Part shown: one piece after another, positions 1 to 8,870 of the stretch
How the letters are laid out: every line of letters starts with the position of its first letter
How positions within the stretch are numbered: position 1 is the stretch's first letter
Source: Salegentibacter flavus
Lineage (GTDB): Bacteria; Bacteroidota; Bacteroidia; Flavobacteriales; Flavobacteriaceae
Assembly: GCF_900115145.1 (NCBI RefSeq)
Contig: NZ_FOVL01000017.1
Span: 1-64,000 of the forward strand
Length of the DNA: 64,000 bases
Direction of reading: 5' to 3'
Program-made: the position numbers and the translations under genes
The notes under the pieces: model-generated
The model's input: the letters and a program-made list of their open reading frames with translations, nothing else
The model's database searches: none
What the model was told of the DNA's origin: nothing

Positions 1-278
1 ATAAAGTGAACATTCTCCCGCAGGGCTTGTTCAATTTTTCGGGAAGAATAAATGTTGCGTAAATAGGCATAGATAACAACTTTGAGAAGCATCCGCGGAT
101 GATAGCTTGAAGTGCCACCACCTTTATAGCTCTTCTCCAAAGCAGAGATGTCTATATGATCAATAATTGTATTTACTATTCGTACGGGATGATTCTTGGG
201 AACTAAATCATCATAACTGGGAGGAAGAAGACTTAACTGGTCCTGTTGGTAAGTCTTGTATACTACTTTGCTGCTCAT
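1..278 (-). CDS. IS1182-family transposase, N-terminal part (cut by window edge)
   Basis: Reading the minus strand from an ATG at 278 gives an open frame to the window edge, about 92 residues. It begins with the layout typical of IS1182-type transposases: a short basic start, then LLPPSYDDLVPKNHPVRIVN, followed by a YHPRMLLKVVIYAYL segment and RKIEQALRENVHF. In full-length relatives this is the N-terminal DNA-binding part; the DDE catalytic domain would lie to the left of the window. The family is recognised from these motifs by eye. Whether the element is intact cannot be judged, and I did not identify its terminal inverted repeat between 279 and 311. Confidence 0.85.
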   Translation of the reverse strand, partial: MSSKVVYKTYQQDQLSLLPPSYDDLVPKNHPVRIVNTIIDHIDISALEKSYKGGGTSSYHPRMLLKVVIYAYLRNIYSSRKIEQALRENVHF

Positions 279-311
279 GCTTAAAAATAAACATGATCAC
301 TTAATTATACA

Positions 312-345
312 AAAAAGAGGCTGCCTTTTTAGACAGCCTCTTCAT
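312..345 (-). terminator. Rho-independent terminator after rocD
   Basis: Stem GAGGCTG (317-323) pairs with CAGCCTC (334-340). Read on the minus strand the hairpin is followed by a run of six T residues. It lies 20 bases beyond the rocD stop codon and also separates rocD from the transposase. Confidence 0.8.
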
Positions 346-365
346 TATAAAATCATAACAGAATT

Positions 366-1610
366 TTACTTTTCAAATTCCTTAAGAGTAGTAGTAATTA
401 TATCAACACAATCTCTTAGTTGTTCCTCGTTCATCACCAAAGGTGGCGCAAAACGAATGATGTTGCCGTGGGTTGGTTTTGCCAGGAGCCCGTTTTCTTT
501 TAGGGCCATACAAATATTCCAGGCAGTATCTCCTTCAGGGGAATCGTTGATAACGATGGCGTTCAAGAGACCTTTTCCTCGTACCAGGTCTACAATTTTT
601 GAATCCCTAATGTAATCATTAAGCAATCTTCGGAAGAGTCCCCCCATTTTTTCGGCATTTTCTTCAAGTTTTTCATCCCTTATTACTTCAAGTGCTGCAG
701 TAGCAACAGCTCCGGCCAATGGATTTCCTCCAAAGGTAGAACCATGTTGTCCCGGTTTGATCACTTCCATCACCGTATCATCGGCCAAAACAGCAGATAC
801 AGGATATACTCCGCCTGAAATCGCTTTTCCGAGGATAAGGATATCGGGTTTTACTTCTTCGTGGTCTACCGCCAGTAATCTTCCGGTACGGGCGATGCCA
901 GTTTGCACCTCATCGGCGATAAACAACACGTTATATTTTTCACAGATTTCTTTTGCGCGTTTCAGGTAACCTTCCGAAGGCACAAAAACTCCGGCTTCAC
1001 CCTGAATTGGCTCCACCATAAATCCTGCGATATTTTTATTGCTTTTCAGCGTTTCTTCCAGGGCTTCGAGGTTATCGTAAGGAATCTTCAGGAATCCGGG
1101 AGTATAAGGTCCAAAGTTTTTTCTGGCTCCTTCATCATTGGAGAAAGAGATGATAGTAGTTGTCCTTCCATGGAAATTATTCTCGCAAACCACGATCTGG
1201 GCCTGGGTTTCCTCTACACCTTTTTTCTCATAAGCCCATTTTCTGGCGATCTTAATAGCGGTTTCAACCGCTTCTGCACCTGTATTCATAGGCAGCAGCT
1301 TGTCGAAATTAAAATATTCTGAAGCAAACTTCTCGTAAGGCCCCAACACATCGTTGTGAAACGCGCGGGAAGTCAGCGTAAGTTTAGCTGCCTGATTGCA
1401 AAGCGCCTCAACTATCTTTGGGTGACAATGCCCCTGGTTTACCGCAGAGTAAGCTGAGAGAAAATCGTAGTATTTCTTTCCTTCTACATCCCACACATGC
1501 ACGCCTTCGCCACGGCTTAAAACCACAGGCAGCGGGTGATAATTATGTGCTCCGTACTTGTCTTCTAATTTAATCGCTTCTTCTGAAGTTGAAATTTTGG
1601 TTAATGGCAT
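366..1610 (-). CDS. rocD: Ornithine--oxo-acid aminotransferase
   Basis: A 414-residue class III PLP-dependent aminotransferase that interconverts ornithine and glutamate-5-semialdehyde, linking arginine and proline metabolism in the cytoplasm. Seen directly: the early motif [20 protein letters not shown], the FHGRT segment (146-150), VEPIQGEAG (199-207), the cofactor-binding Asp in IADEVQTG (231-238) and the Schiff-base lysine K262 in LGKAISGG. I chose the ATG at 1610 (MPLTKIS). A longer frame to 1688 adds 26 residues with no family match and would leave little room for a promoter. The gene stands alone with its own terminator. A second, more distant class III aminotransferase lies at 46017-47213. 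Confidence 0.93.
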   Translation of the reverse strand: MPLTKISTSEEAIKLEDKYGAHNYHPLPVVLSRGEGVHVWDVEGKKYYDFLSAYSAVNQGHCHPKIVEALCNQAAKLTLTSRAFHNDVLGPYEKFASEYFNFDKLLPMNTGAEAVETAIKIARKWAYEKKGVEETQAQIVVCENNFHGRTTTIISFSNDEGARKNFGPYTPGFLKIPYDNLEALEETLKSNKNIAGFMVEPIQGEAGVFVPSEGYLKRAKEICEKYNVLFIADEVQTGIARTGRLLAVDHEEVKPDILILGKAISGGVYPVSAVLADDTVMEVIKPGQHGSTFGGNPLAGAVATAALEVIRDEKLEENAEKMGGLFRRLLNDYIRDSKIVDLVRGKGLLNAIVINDSPEGDTAWNICMALKENGLLAKPTHGNIIRFAPPLVMNEEQLRDCVDIITTTLKEFEK

Positions 1611-1764
1611 TTTAAATAATTTTATATTACTTTTTTGCAATTCCTTCTTTAAGCTGAAAGACTTCAGATTCGGAGAGAAATCATCCAAATTTTGAATTCC
1701 TGCAAATTACTAAATGTTTCCTGAATTTTTCAAAAGCCGGGCTAATAAATCTTAGCAATTATCC

Positions 1765-1772
1765 TATTTTTG
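1765..1772 (+). promoter_or_regulatory. Bacteroidota -7 box (TATTTTTG) touching rlmD start
   Basis: TATTTTTG matches the flavobacterial -7 consensus TAnnTTTG. It ends only four bases before the rlmD ATG at 1777, so a transcript from it would be leaderless or nearly so. No TTG -33 element is visible at the usual 19-base distance, so this is a weak call. Confidence 0.45.
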
Positions 1773-1776
1773 CGCT

Positions 1777-3207
1777 ATGGCAAGAAGGAATAAAAACAAG
1801 CTCTTTGAAGCTGTTGAAGTTATAGATGCCGGTGCTAAAGGCAAGAGTATCGCCAAGGCCCCGGACGGAAAAGTAATCTTTATAGACAATGCAGTTCCCG
1901 GCGATGTCGCCGATGTGCAAACCACTAAAAAACGCCGTGCCTTCTACCAGGGCACCGCGGTTAATTTCCATACTTTATCTGATAAACGCACCGAGCCGGT
2001 ATGCCAGCATTTCGGGGTTTGCGGAGGCTGCAAGTGGCAGAATATGGAATATACGTACCAACTGGAATACAAGCAGAACGAGGTATTAAATAACCTGCAG
2101 CGCATAGGAAAGATCGAGTTACCGGAAGTCACTCCTATCCTGGGCAGCAAAGAGATATATTTCTACCGGAATAAAATGGAGTTTTCCTTTAGTGACAGCC
2201 GATGGCTTACTATAGAAGAGATCCAGAGCGGGAAGAACATTAAGGATAAGAACGCTTTAGGTTTTCATATTCCGGGGATGTGGGACAAGATCCTGGATAT
2301 TGAAAAATGTCATTTACAGGAAGACCCCAGCAATGCGATTCGGAATTTCGTAAAGGAATTCGCTACAGAAAACGACCTTCAATTCTTCAATACCCGGGAA
2401 CAGAGTGGCTTGTTGCGTACCCTGATGATACGTACCACTTCTACCGGAGAACTTATGGTATTGATTCAGTTTTTCAAAGAATACAAGGTAAAACGGCAGT
2501 TGCTTCTGGATGCCCTGGCCGAAAAATTTCCGGAGATCACTTCGCTTCAGTATGTGATCAACGGAAAAGGGAATGATACCATCTACGACCAGGAGGTTAT
2601 TTGTTATAAAGGACGCGACCATATCTTTGAGGAGATGGAAGGCCTTAAATTCAAAATAAACGCGAAATCCTTTTACCAGACCAACTCGGAACAGGCTTAC
2701 GAACTTTACAAGGTTACGAGAAACTTTGCCGATCTAAGCGGAGATGAACTGGTTTACGATCTTTACACCGGGACAGGAACCATCGCCCAGTTTGTGGCTA
2801 AAAATGCTAAAAAGGTAATCGGAGTTGAAGCAGTTCCGGAAGCTATTACAGATGCCAAGGAAAATGCCGAACGTAACGGAATTACCAACACCGAGTTCTA
2901 CGTTGGGGATATGAAGAAGGTCTTTACCGAAAGCTTTATTAATGAACACGGGCATCCTGATGTTATCATCACCGATCCGCCGCGGGACGGAATGCATAAA
3001 GATGTGGTAGCCCAAATAATTGGTATCTTGCCAAAGCGAATTGTGTATGTGAGTTGTAATTCGGCTACCCAGGCGAGGGATCTGGCAATGCTGGACGATT
3101 ATTATAAGGTAACTAAAGTGCAACCCGTAGATATGTTTCCGCAAACTCACCACGTAGAAAATGTGGTATGTTTAGAAAGCCGGCCGGGAAGCTCCCGGAG
3201 GCAATAA
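1777..3207 (+). CDS. rlmD: 23S rRNA (uracil-C5)-methyltransferase RlmD-type
   Basis: A 476-residue TrmA/RlmD-family enzyme predicted to methylate C5 of a uridine in 23S rRNA using S-adenosylmethionine. Visible parts: an N-terminal TRAM-like domain (about 10-65), an iron-sulfur cluster cysteine set C76, C82, C85 and C178, the SAM-binding motif DLYTGTG (328-334), the TDPPRDG motif (399-405) and the catalytic cysteine C427 in VYVSCNS. Length and cysteine spacing fit RlmD better than cluster-free TrmA. The next two genes encode DUF6452 and DUF6048 envelope proteins, an arrangement common in flavobacteria. Exact target base is inferred from the family. Confidence 0.9.
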   Translation: MARRNKNKLFEAVEVIDAGAKGKSIAKAPDGKVIFIDNAVPGDVADVQTTKKRRAFYQGTAVNFHTLSDKRTEPVCQHFGVCGGCKWQNMEYTYQLEYKQNEVLNNLQRIGKIELPEVTPILGSKEIYFYRNKMEFSFSDSRWLTIEEIQSGKNIKDKNALGFHIPGMWDKILDIEKCHLQEDPSNAIRNFVKEFATENDLQFFNTREQSGLLRTLMIRTTSTGELMVLIQFFKEYKVKRQLLLDALAEKFPEITSLQYVINGKGNDTIYDQEVICYKGRDHIFEEMEGLKFKINAKSFYQTNSEQAYELYKVTRNFADLSGDELVYDLYTGTGTIAQFVAKNAKKVIGVEAVPEAITDAKENAERNGITNTEFYVGDMKKVFTESFINEHGHPDVIITDPPRDGMHKDVVAQIIGILPKRIVYVSCNSATQARDLAMLDDYYKVTKVQPVDMFPQTHHVENVVCLESRPGSSRRQ

Positions 3208-3302
3208 GGGGTGAAGTTTAGGCTAATGTTTAAAAGCATTTGGCAATCTGCCGGATGCATACACGGATAAATCTCAACCTAATAAGGCTAATATATGTTT
3301 AG

Positions 3303-3833
3303 ATGAAAAAGGTCTTTTTAAATATCATTTTTGTTGGCTTAGGAATATTTTTTGTTTCTGGCTGCCAGCGTGATGATCTATGTCCTGCCAGCACCAACAC
3401 CACTCCCCTGCTTATCATAAAATTCTTTGATGTCCAAGAACCGGAAGAAACCCGGTCTCCTACTAATTTACGCGTTTGGGACCAGGAAAGAGATACCATT
3501 CTTCTCAACAGGGTAAATGTTGATAGTATCGCAATTCCGCTAAAAACCTTTGAAGATAACACCGAATATGCATTTACCATAAATGCCAGGGAGATCGATG
3601 AAGATGAGGATGAGGATGATCCAAATATCCTTATCCCAAACACCGATATTTTAAGATTCACCTATGGCCGGGAGCAGGTTTATGTGAACCGTGCCTGTGC
3701 TTATAAAGTGATTTATTCCGGCCTTAGGCTGAACATAGACGCCGGCGACGATGAGCCCTGGATTCAAACCTATACTATAGAACAAACCGAAGTTGAAGAT
3801 GAAACAAACCGCCATATCTCTATTTTCTACTAG
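3303..3833 (+). CDS. DUF6452 family lipoprotein
   Basis: A 176-residue protein with a lipoprotein signal: a hydrophobic stretch from residue 4 and a lipobox ending at C21 (VSGC). The mature part begins QRDDLCPAS and resembles the DUF6452 family of small flavobacterial lipoproteins of unknown function. An acidic run (EIDEDEDEDD) sits near residue 100. Its 3' end overlaps the next gene by 35 bases, so the two are probably co-expressed, following rlmD by 95 bases. No catalytic motif is visible; the role is unknown, probably structural in the periplasm or outer membrane. Confidence 0.75.
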   Translation: MKKVFLNIIFVGLGIFFVSGCQRDDLCPASTNTTPLLIIKFFDVQEPEETRSPTNLRVWDQERDTILLNRVNVDSIAIPLKTFEDNTEYAFTINAREIDEDEDEDDPNILIPNTDILRFTYGREQVYVNRACAYKVIYSGLRLNIDAGDDEPWIQTYTIEQTEVEDETNRHISIFY

Positions 3834-4503
3834 CCTGATCTTTTTGCTGGCAACAGGCTTTTTGTTCGCTCAGGAACCTACAGCCCTTGATACCATAGAT
3901 CAGCGGGAAAAATACGGCATACGGGTAGGAACCGACCTTAGCAAACTGGCCCGTAGTTTTTTTCAGGATGATTATGATGGCTTCGAGATCATGGGGGATT
4001 ACCGGGTATATGATAATTTCTATGCCGCGGCCGAAATCGGGACGGAAAGCCTTCCTTTTTCTGAAGATAATATCAGCGTGGTCTCTACCGGTCAATATGT
4101 CAAAATCGGGGTAGATTACAACGCTTATGAAAACTGGACCGGGATGGAGAATATGATCTTTGCCGGTTTGCGTTATGGGTTTTCCACTTTTAAACAGGAG
4201 TTACACGAATACACCATTTACAACACTTCCCAATTTTTCGGACCCGATGTGCGAAATGAAATGATAGAAAACAGCGGACTTAACGCCAGCTGGATAGAAT
4301 TAATTGGAGGTTTGAAGGTTGAGATCCTTAACAATCTTTATCTCACGGCGAATGTCCAGGTAAAACGCAGGCTTTTTCAAAAAACGCCGAATAACTTTGA
4401 CAACCTCACCATTCCCGGCTTTAACCGTACTTACGACGATAGTAACTTTGGGGTGGGTTATGGTTATGGAATTTCTTATCTGATCCCTATTTATAAGAAG
4501 TAG
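3799..4503 (+). CDS. DUF6048 family outer-membrane-like protein
   Basis: A 234-residue protein with a Sec signal peptide (hydrophobic core about 7-22, cleavage after LFA) and many alternating aromatic strands ending in an aliphatic/aromatic C terminus (GISYLIPIYKK), as expected for a small beta-barrel. It resembles the DUF6048 family, usually found next to DUF6452 proteins. I use ATG 3799; a TTG two codons upstream (3793) is the alternative. The start lies inside the preceding gene, suggesting translational coupling. Function unknown. Confidence 0.75.
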   Translation: MKQTAISLFSTSLIFLLATGFLFAQEPTALDTIDQREKYGIRVGTDLSKLARSFFQDDYDGFEIMGDYRVYDNFYAAAEIGTESLPFSEDNISVVSTGQYVKIGVDYNAYENWTGMENMIFAGLRYGFSTFKQELHEYTIYNTSQFFGPDVRNEMIENSGLNASWIELIGGLKVEILNNLYLTANVQVKRRLFQKTPNNFDNLTIPGFNRTYDDSNFGVGYGYGISYLIPIYKK

Positions 4504-4617
4504 TCGTTAGTCTTTTGCCTTTAGACGGTAGAGGGTTCTCGGTTGTGGGTGGTTTTTCTCTCTATTCTCCTTCTAATTCCCTCTTTTCACTCTACATAAT
4601 CCCTTAATTTCTAACAC

Positions 4618-4660
4618 CCAATCAGGATGAAATCCTGGATCAGGTCCGGGATGACATGCG
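4618..4660. repeat. Short palindromic intergenic element
   Basis: CAGGAT (4623-4628) and ATCCTG (4632-4637) form a hairpin, immediately followed by the overlapping palindrome CCTGGATCAGG and then TCCGGGATGAC. It lies in the 187-base space between two convergent genes. The composition resembles dispersed short palindromic repeats of marine flavobacteria, but only one copy was found here. Confidence 0.35.
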
Positions 4661-4690
4661 AATTAAAAACTAAGGACTAAAGACCAAAAA

Positions 4691-5842
4691 CTACATTCGC
4701 TTTCGTTTTTTGGTTCCAGGGTAGATCTGGTATTTTAGAAGCTTAGACTCCAGGGCGCCGTTGTATAGTTTTATTTTTCTTGAGGGTCGCAGGCCTACGT
4801 GCTTAAGAGCTTCCAGATTGGAGGTGATAAACCAGGCATCGGTATCGGGGTAGCCTTGTTTAAGGGTGTCTCCTATAGCTTTGTAGAAAACAGGCATATC
4901 TATATCCAGCCTTTCGCCATAAGGCGGATTAAATACCATATGAAGATGCCGCTCTCCTTCTTTTTTAGATTCGAAGAAATCCTGTCTTTCCACTTTTATG
5001 AATTCTGAAAGATTAGCATTTTCAATATTATCTATGGCCTTATGTACGGCTGATGGTGCCTTATCGTAGCCTTTAATGCTGAAGTGGAATTCCCTCACCT
5101 TTTTAAGCACAGAATTTTCTATTTGTTCAAACAGGGCTTCATCCCAGTCTTTCCATTTTTCGAAGGCGAATTCCTTTCTATTCAGGTTTGGCGGAATATT
5201 ACAGGCGATCATTGCCGCCTCGATGAGAATGGTTCCGCTTCCGCACATGGGATCCAGGAAATCGCATTGACCATCCCATCCTGAATGCAGTAACATCCCG
5301 GCGGCCAGAACTTCGTTGATGGGGGCGATATTGGTAGCAGTTTTATACCCTCGTTTATGGAGAGATTGCCCGGAGCTATCGAAAGAAACATTACAGAAGT
5401 TTTTTTCGATATGCACATTGATGCGCAGCGTAGGGAAATCGAGATCTACATCGGGGCGTTTTCCGAATTTATCCCGAAATCGGTCTACGATAGCATCTTT
5501 GGTTTTTAGGGAAATATACTGGGAGTGCGTAAAAATTTCAGAGTGAACGGTAGCATCGATAGCCAGGCTATCGTCTACGCCCATAAATTCTTCCCAGGGC
5601 AGCGCATAGATGTTTTTATAGAGTTCTTCTTCAGAATTGATCCTGAAGCTGCGATAAGGTTTCAGGATCTTAATGGCGGTACGCAGGCAGAGATTTGCCT
5701 TATACATAAAGCCCAGGTCGCCGTAAAAGCTCACGTTTCGGGTGCCTTCTTTAATATCCATAGCACCAAGACTCAGCAATTCTTTAGCCAGAATTGGCTC
5801 AAAACCATACATGGTCTTGGCTATCATTTTAAAATTATCCAT
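4691..5842 (-). CDS. THUMP domain RNA (guanine-N2) methyltransferase, RlmL-N-terminal type
   Basis: A 383-residue class I SAM-dependent methyltransferase. A THUMP RNA-binding domain covers roughly residues 50-155, followed by the SAM motif DPMCGSG (197-203) and the catalytic motif NPPYGER (305-311) typical of N2-guanine methylation. It corresponds to the N-terminal half of gamma-proteobacterial RlmL and lacks the RlmK half, as is usual in Bacteroidota. Likely substrate is 23S rRNA, by family inference. The C terminus is very basic (TKKRKRM). A TAnnTTTG box on the minus strand (5862-5869) lies 19 bases upstream of the ATG. Confidence 0.85.
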   Translation of the reverse strand: MDNFKMIAKTMYGFEPILAKELLSLGAMDIKEGTRNVSFYGDLGFMYKANLCLRTAIKILKPYRSFRINSEEELYKNIYALPWEEFMGVDDSLAIDATVHSEIFTHSQYISLKTKDAIVDRFRDKFGKRPDVDLDFPTLRINVHIEKNFCNVSFDSSGQSLHKRGYKTATNIAPINEVLAAGMLLHSGWDGQCDFLDPMCGSGTILIEAAMIACNIPPNLNRKEFAFEKWKDWDEALFEQIENSVLKKVREFHFSIKGYDKAPSAVHKAIDNIENANLSEFIKVERQDFFESKKEGERHLHMVFNPPYGERLDIDMPVFYKAIGDTLKQGYPDTDAWFITSNLEALKHVGLRPSRKIKLYNGALESKLLKYQIYPGTKKRKRM

Positions 5843-6020
5843 ATCGCTTTTTTAGAGATGGCAAAAATACATTAATTTTGGCGGATGTGCCGAAGAACGG
5901 GAAAGGAATGAAAGGGCTGTATCTTTTACATTTTAAGCAGCAGCTAGAGAGAAAAATGGAGTCGGTGCCGCGTAATTTTCAGGAAATAAACCGACAAACA
6001 TCTAGCATATTCAGCAATTA

Positions 6021-6689
6021 ATGATCTACTTACTACCCTTAGTTTCGGTTCTTATCGGCTATATTATTTCACGTTTTATGAATCCGGGAACTTCTACCGG
6101 GTTTAAATTACTGCTGAGCTTTAGTGGGGCTTACCTCCTATCGGTAACCGTTTTTGAATTGCTGCCCGAAGTTTATGCAGAAGCAATAGACGGGATTGGC
6201 ATTTATATCATGCTGGGCCTATTACTGCAGATCCTACTGGAATTTGTTTCCAAAGGGGTGGAACACGGGCATTTGCATACCACCGATAAAAGCACCGCTT
6301 TCCCCTTAATGTTACTGGTAAGTCTTAGTATTCACGCGCTCCTGGAAGGTGTGCCGCTTGATGAAAAAGGACATTTATTGCACGGAGTGGTGATCCACAA
6401 GATTCCGGTAGCCGCAATTTTGTCGGTTTTCCTGATACATTCAAAACTTGCCAAATGGAAGGTTTTTCTGTTTTTGGGGATCTTTGCGCTTATGACTCCG
6501 CTGGGTAGCTTTTTAAAGATGAATGTTCCGCTTATCGAAGAGAGTTCGGTGTATCTTAATGCGATAGTGATAGGAATTTTTCTGCACGTCTCCACCACAA
6601 TCCTTTTTGAAGCTTCAAGAAATCATAAGTTTAACGCCTCGAAATTGTTGGTGATCGTTGCCGGTATCCTGCTGGCCTATTTTATATAA
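6021..6689 (+). CDS. ZIP family metal transporter
   Basis: A 222-residue integral membrane protein with about seven to eight hydrophobic helices. It shows the ZIP features: a histidine-containing segment between helices (VEHGHLHTTD, near 86-95), the metal-site helix SIHALLEGVPL and the paired helix HGVVIHKIPVA with conserved His and the I-H-K-I-P motif. Family members import divalent cations such as zinc or iron across the cytoplasmic membrane. The next gene starts two bases after its stop codon, so they form an operon. Metal preference cannot be read from sequence. Confidence 0.85.
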   Translation: MIYLLPLVSVLIGYIISRFMNPGTSTGFKLLLSFSGAYLLSVTVFELLPEVYAEAIDGIGIYIMLGLLLQILLEFVSKGVEHGHLHTTDKSTAFPLMLLVSLSIHALLEGVPLDEKGHLLHGVVIHKIPVAAILSVFLIHSKLAKWKVFLFLGIFALMTPLGSFLKMNVPLIEESSVYLNAIVIGIFLHVSTTILFEASRNHKFNASKLLVIVAGILLAYFI

Positions 6690-6691
6690 GA

Positions 6692-7120
6692 ATGTTCAGT
6701 AAGGAAGAAAGTAAAAAATTACGGCAGCAGTTCTGGACAAGTTTCGGGATAGTTTACAGGACGAAGTGGATTCTCTATGATACCAAACAGAAGGAGATTC
6801 AGCTTAAATTCACCTTCAACCGCAAATTTGCGCAGGTCTCCCTGGACGTTATCGACCCCGATGAACTCTTTCGCGCCTATTATTTTGAAAAACTGCTTAG
6901 CTTAAAGCAGATCCTCAGGAATGAATATCTACCGGAAGCCATCTTTGAAGAAGATTATGAACTGCCCGAAGGAAAGACGATTTCCAGGGTTTATGTGCAG
7001 CTGGACGGGGTGAATATTCACAACCGGCAGCAATGGCCCGAGGTGATGAAATTCTTAAATGAGCATATGCTTCAGCTGGAATCTTTCTTTGAAGAATACC
7101 GCGATTATCTTAGCGCGTAG
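6692..7120 (+). CDS. DUF4268 domain protein
   Basis: A 142-residue soluble protein, rich in aromatic and charged residues, beginning MFSKEESKKLRQQFWTSFG, the opening seen in stand-alone DUF4268 proteins. Some DUF4268 domains are nuclease-like domains associated with restriction systems, but this short flavobacterial form has no visible catalytic motif. It follows the ZIP transporter by two bases; why they are paired is not clear. Function unknown. Confidence 0.75.
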   Translation: MFSKEESKKLRQQFWTSFGIVYRTKWILYDTKQKEIQLKFTFNRKFAQVSLDVIDPDELFRAYYFEKLLSLKQILRNEYLPEAIFEEDYELPEGKTISRVYVQLDGVNIHNRQQWPEVMKFLNEHMLQLESFFEEYRDYLSA

Positions 7121-7284
7121 AATCTTACGTCATTTTTAAAGGATAAGGGGCCCACATTCTCCTGGCCATAGCATTCAGAAAATTCTGCATTCTAAATTGT
7201 ATCTTGCTGTAGTATTAACTGTGTTCTTAAGTTCTGCATAAACCTTACTAATCATTGTTTAATAATTTACACAAGGTATAGAAA

Positions 7285-8301
7285 ATGAAAATCGCACTTC
7301 TATCTCCTATCGCGTGGCGAACGCCCCCGGTAAAGTACGGTCCCTGGGAGCAGGTTGCTTCAAATATTGCTGAAGGGCTTGTAGAGCGAAACATAGACGT
7401 TAGCTTGTTTGCTACCGGAAATTCCATTACAAAAGGCAAACTGGAATATGTTTCAGAAAATGCCTGGGCTGAGGATCCACAGATGGATCCCAAGGTGTGG
7501 GAATGTCTTCACATCAGCAATTTGATGGAGCAGGCAGGCAAATTTGATTTAATACACAACCACTTCGATTTTCTTCCGCTTAGCTATTCCAGGCTCATTA
7601 AAACCCCTATGCTTACCACCATACACGGGTTTTCTTCAGAAAAAATTCTCGAGGTCTATAAAAAATATAACAAGACAGGTTATTATGTTTCCATCAGCAA
7701 TTCAGACCGTAGTCCGGAGCTTGATTATACGGCCACTGTGTATAATGGTATTAACGACAATGAATTTACCATTAAGGAAAGATCAGAAAATTATTTGTTG
7801 TTTTTTGGCAGAATTCATCCCGAAAAAGGTACTCTCGAAGCTATTGAGATTGCCAAAAAATCGGGACGAAGGCTGATCATTTCGGGCTTAATCCAGGACC
7901 AGGAATATTTTGACAGCAAGATAAAGCCGTTGATTAACAATGATGATATTGTATTTGTAGGCAATTCGGGGCCGAGGGAAAGAGATCAACTTATGGGGGG
8001 AGCTTATGCCCTGTTACACCCCATAAGTTTTAAAGAACCTTTTGGTTTAAGCGTAGCCGAAGCTATGATGTGCGGAACCCCGGTTATTGCATTCAACCTG
8101 GGCTCTATGCCTGAATTGATAGTTCACGAAAAAACCGGTTTTCTCGTGGATAACATTGCGGAAGCCGCAGAAGCAGTTAGTAGCATATCTTCGATAAGCA
8201 GAAAGTTTTGCCGGGAATGGGCGTTTTCAAAATTTAGCAGAAAAGAAATGATCGATGGCTATTTAGCGGTATATGAGCGCATATTAAACCCAGGAATGTA
8301 G
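7285..8301 (+). CDS. Glycosyltransferase family 4 (GT-B)
   Basis: A 338-residue retaining glycosyltransferase. The N-terminal Rossmann domain starts MKIALLSPIAW with a glycine-containing loop (KYGPWEQV, 17-24). The C-terminal domain begins at GRIHPEKG (175-182) and carries the E-x7-E motif of GT4 (E251 to E259 in EPFGLSVAEAM), followed by GTPVIAFNLGSMPELI, the nucleotide-sugar site. Donor and acceptor cannot be deduced. Relatives often act on cell-surface or storage glycans. It is transcribed alone, 164 bases after DUF4268. The following DNA is accessory in character, so this gene marks the edge of the core segment. Confidence 0.85.
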   Translation: MKIALLSPIAWRTPPVKYGPWEQVASNIAEGLVERNIDVSLFATGNSITKGKLEYVSENAWAEDPQMDPKVWECLHISNLMEQAGKFDLIHNHFDFLPLSYSRLIKTPMLTTIHGFSSEKILEVYKKYNKTGYYVSISNSDRSPELDYTATVYNGINDNEFTIKERSENYLLFFGRIHPEKGTLEAIEIAKKSGRRLIISGLIQDQEYFDSKIKPLINNDDIVFVGNSGPRERDQLMGGAYALLHPISFKEPFGLSVAEAMMCGTPVIAFNLGSMPELIVHEKTGFLVDNIAEAAEAVSSISSISRKFCREWAFSKFSRKEMIDGYLAVYERILNPGM

Positions 8302-8420
8302 CGCCTGATACCACGTATTATCTGGGCTCAAACACGAGGTGACCTAGTAGGTATTTAACAAATGATCAATAGCGTGCTAAGATTTCGGCCAACAAGCTTC
8401 CTTAAATTCTTAAGGGAATC

Positions 8421-8506
8421 GTATAAAAAGCAGCAAAACCTGCGTTTATCCCGAATTTATTTATGTTAAAAGTGTATATTGCTGCGGATATAACGAGTTG
8501 TAAGCC
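8421..8506. repeat. Imperfect inverted-repeat element (cassette-like, copy 1)
   Basis: The segment starts CGTATAAAAAGCAGCAAAAC (8420-8439) and ends TTGCTGCGGATATAACGAG TTGTAAGCC; the arms share CGT-TATA-n-GCAGCAA. The 9-base TTGTAAGCC at 8498-8506 recurs inverted as GGCTTACAA at 8863-8871, so the small membrane-protein gene lies between the two. Similar architecture (TATAAAAAC arms and a GTTGT end) is seen at 10730-10878. Confidence 0.45.
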
Positions 8507-8579
8507 ATTAATTGCCACTTATCCTTAATAAGGACTAATTAAAAAAGAGCCTTAAGCAATCTGACCAAATGAAACTCTT

Positions 8580-8858
8580 ATGATTCCGACTGACCACGAA
8601 TTTTCTCTACTTTATATGATGTATGGGATGTTATTAGCTTTTCTAATAATTAAGGCGATAACGTCTGACTATAAAATGCATCTTATATTTCTATCTATTT
8701 ATACCGCCTTTTTAATATTTATCTTTTCCGACAGATCTAATTTTGAAGGCGGCAGCTCTTTGGGTGTTTTATTGCTGGGAGCATCTTTTGTGGGATTGCA
8801 ATTATTGATAATTATAACTATTAAAATATACAAGGAACTAAGGAAGACCGCAAATTAA
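8580..8858 (+). CDS. Small three-helix membrane protein, unknown
   Basis: A 92-residue protein with three predicted membrane helices: about 10-27 (LYMMYGMLLAFLIIKAI), 34-49 and 61-83, ending in a basic tail (KELRKTAN). I recognise no family. The ATG at 8580 is the only good start; an ATG ten bases upstream stops after four codons. The gene sits between inverted copies of TTGTAAGCC and is followed directly by the group II intron, so it looks like the cargo of a small mobile cassette. Confidence 0.55.
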   Translation: MIPTDHEFSLLYMMYGMLLAFLIIKAITSDYKMHLIFLSIYTAFLIFIFSDRSNFEGGSSLGVLLLGASFVGLQLLIIITIKIYKELRKTAN

Positions 8859-8870
8859 AAACGGCTTACA

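Noticed and set aside
366-1688. Longer RocD starting at 1688
   Set aside because: The extra 26 residues do not resemble the family, whose N-terminus matches the ATG at 1610.
2734-3153. Long antisense frame inside rlmD
   Set aside because: A shadow of a well-supported gene on the opposite strand; similar shadows occur in many genes here.
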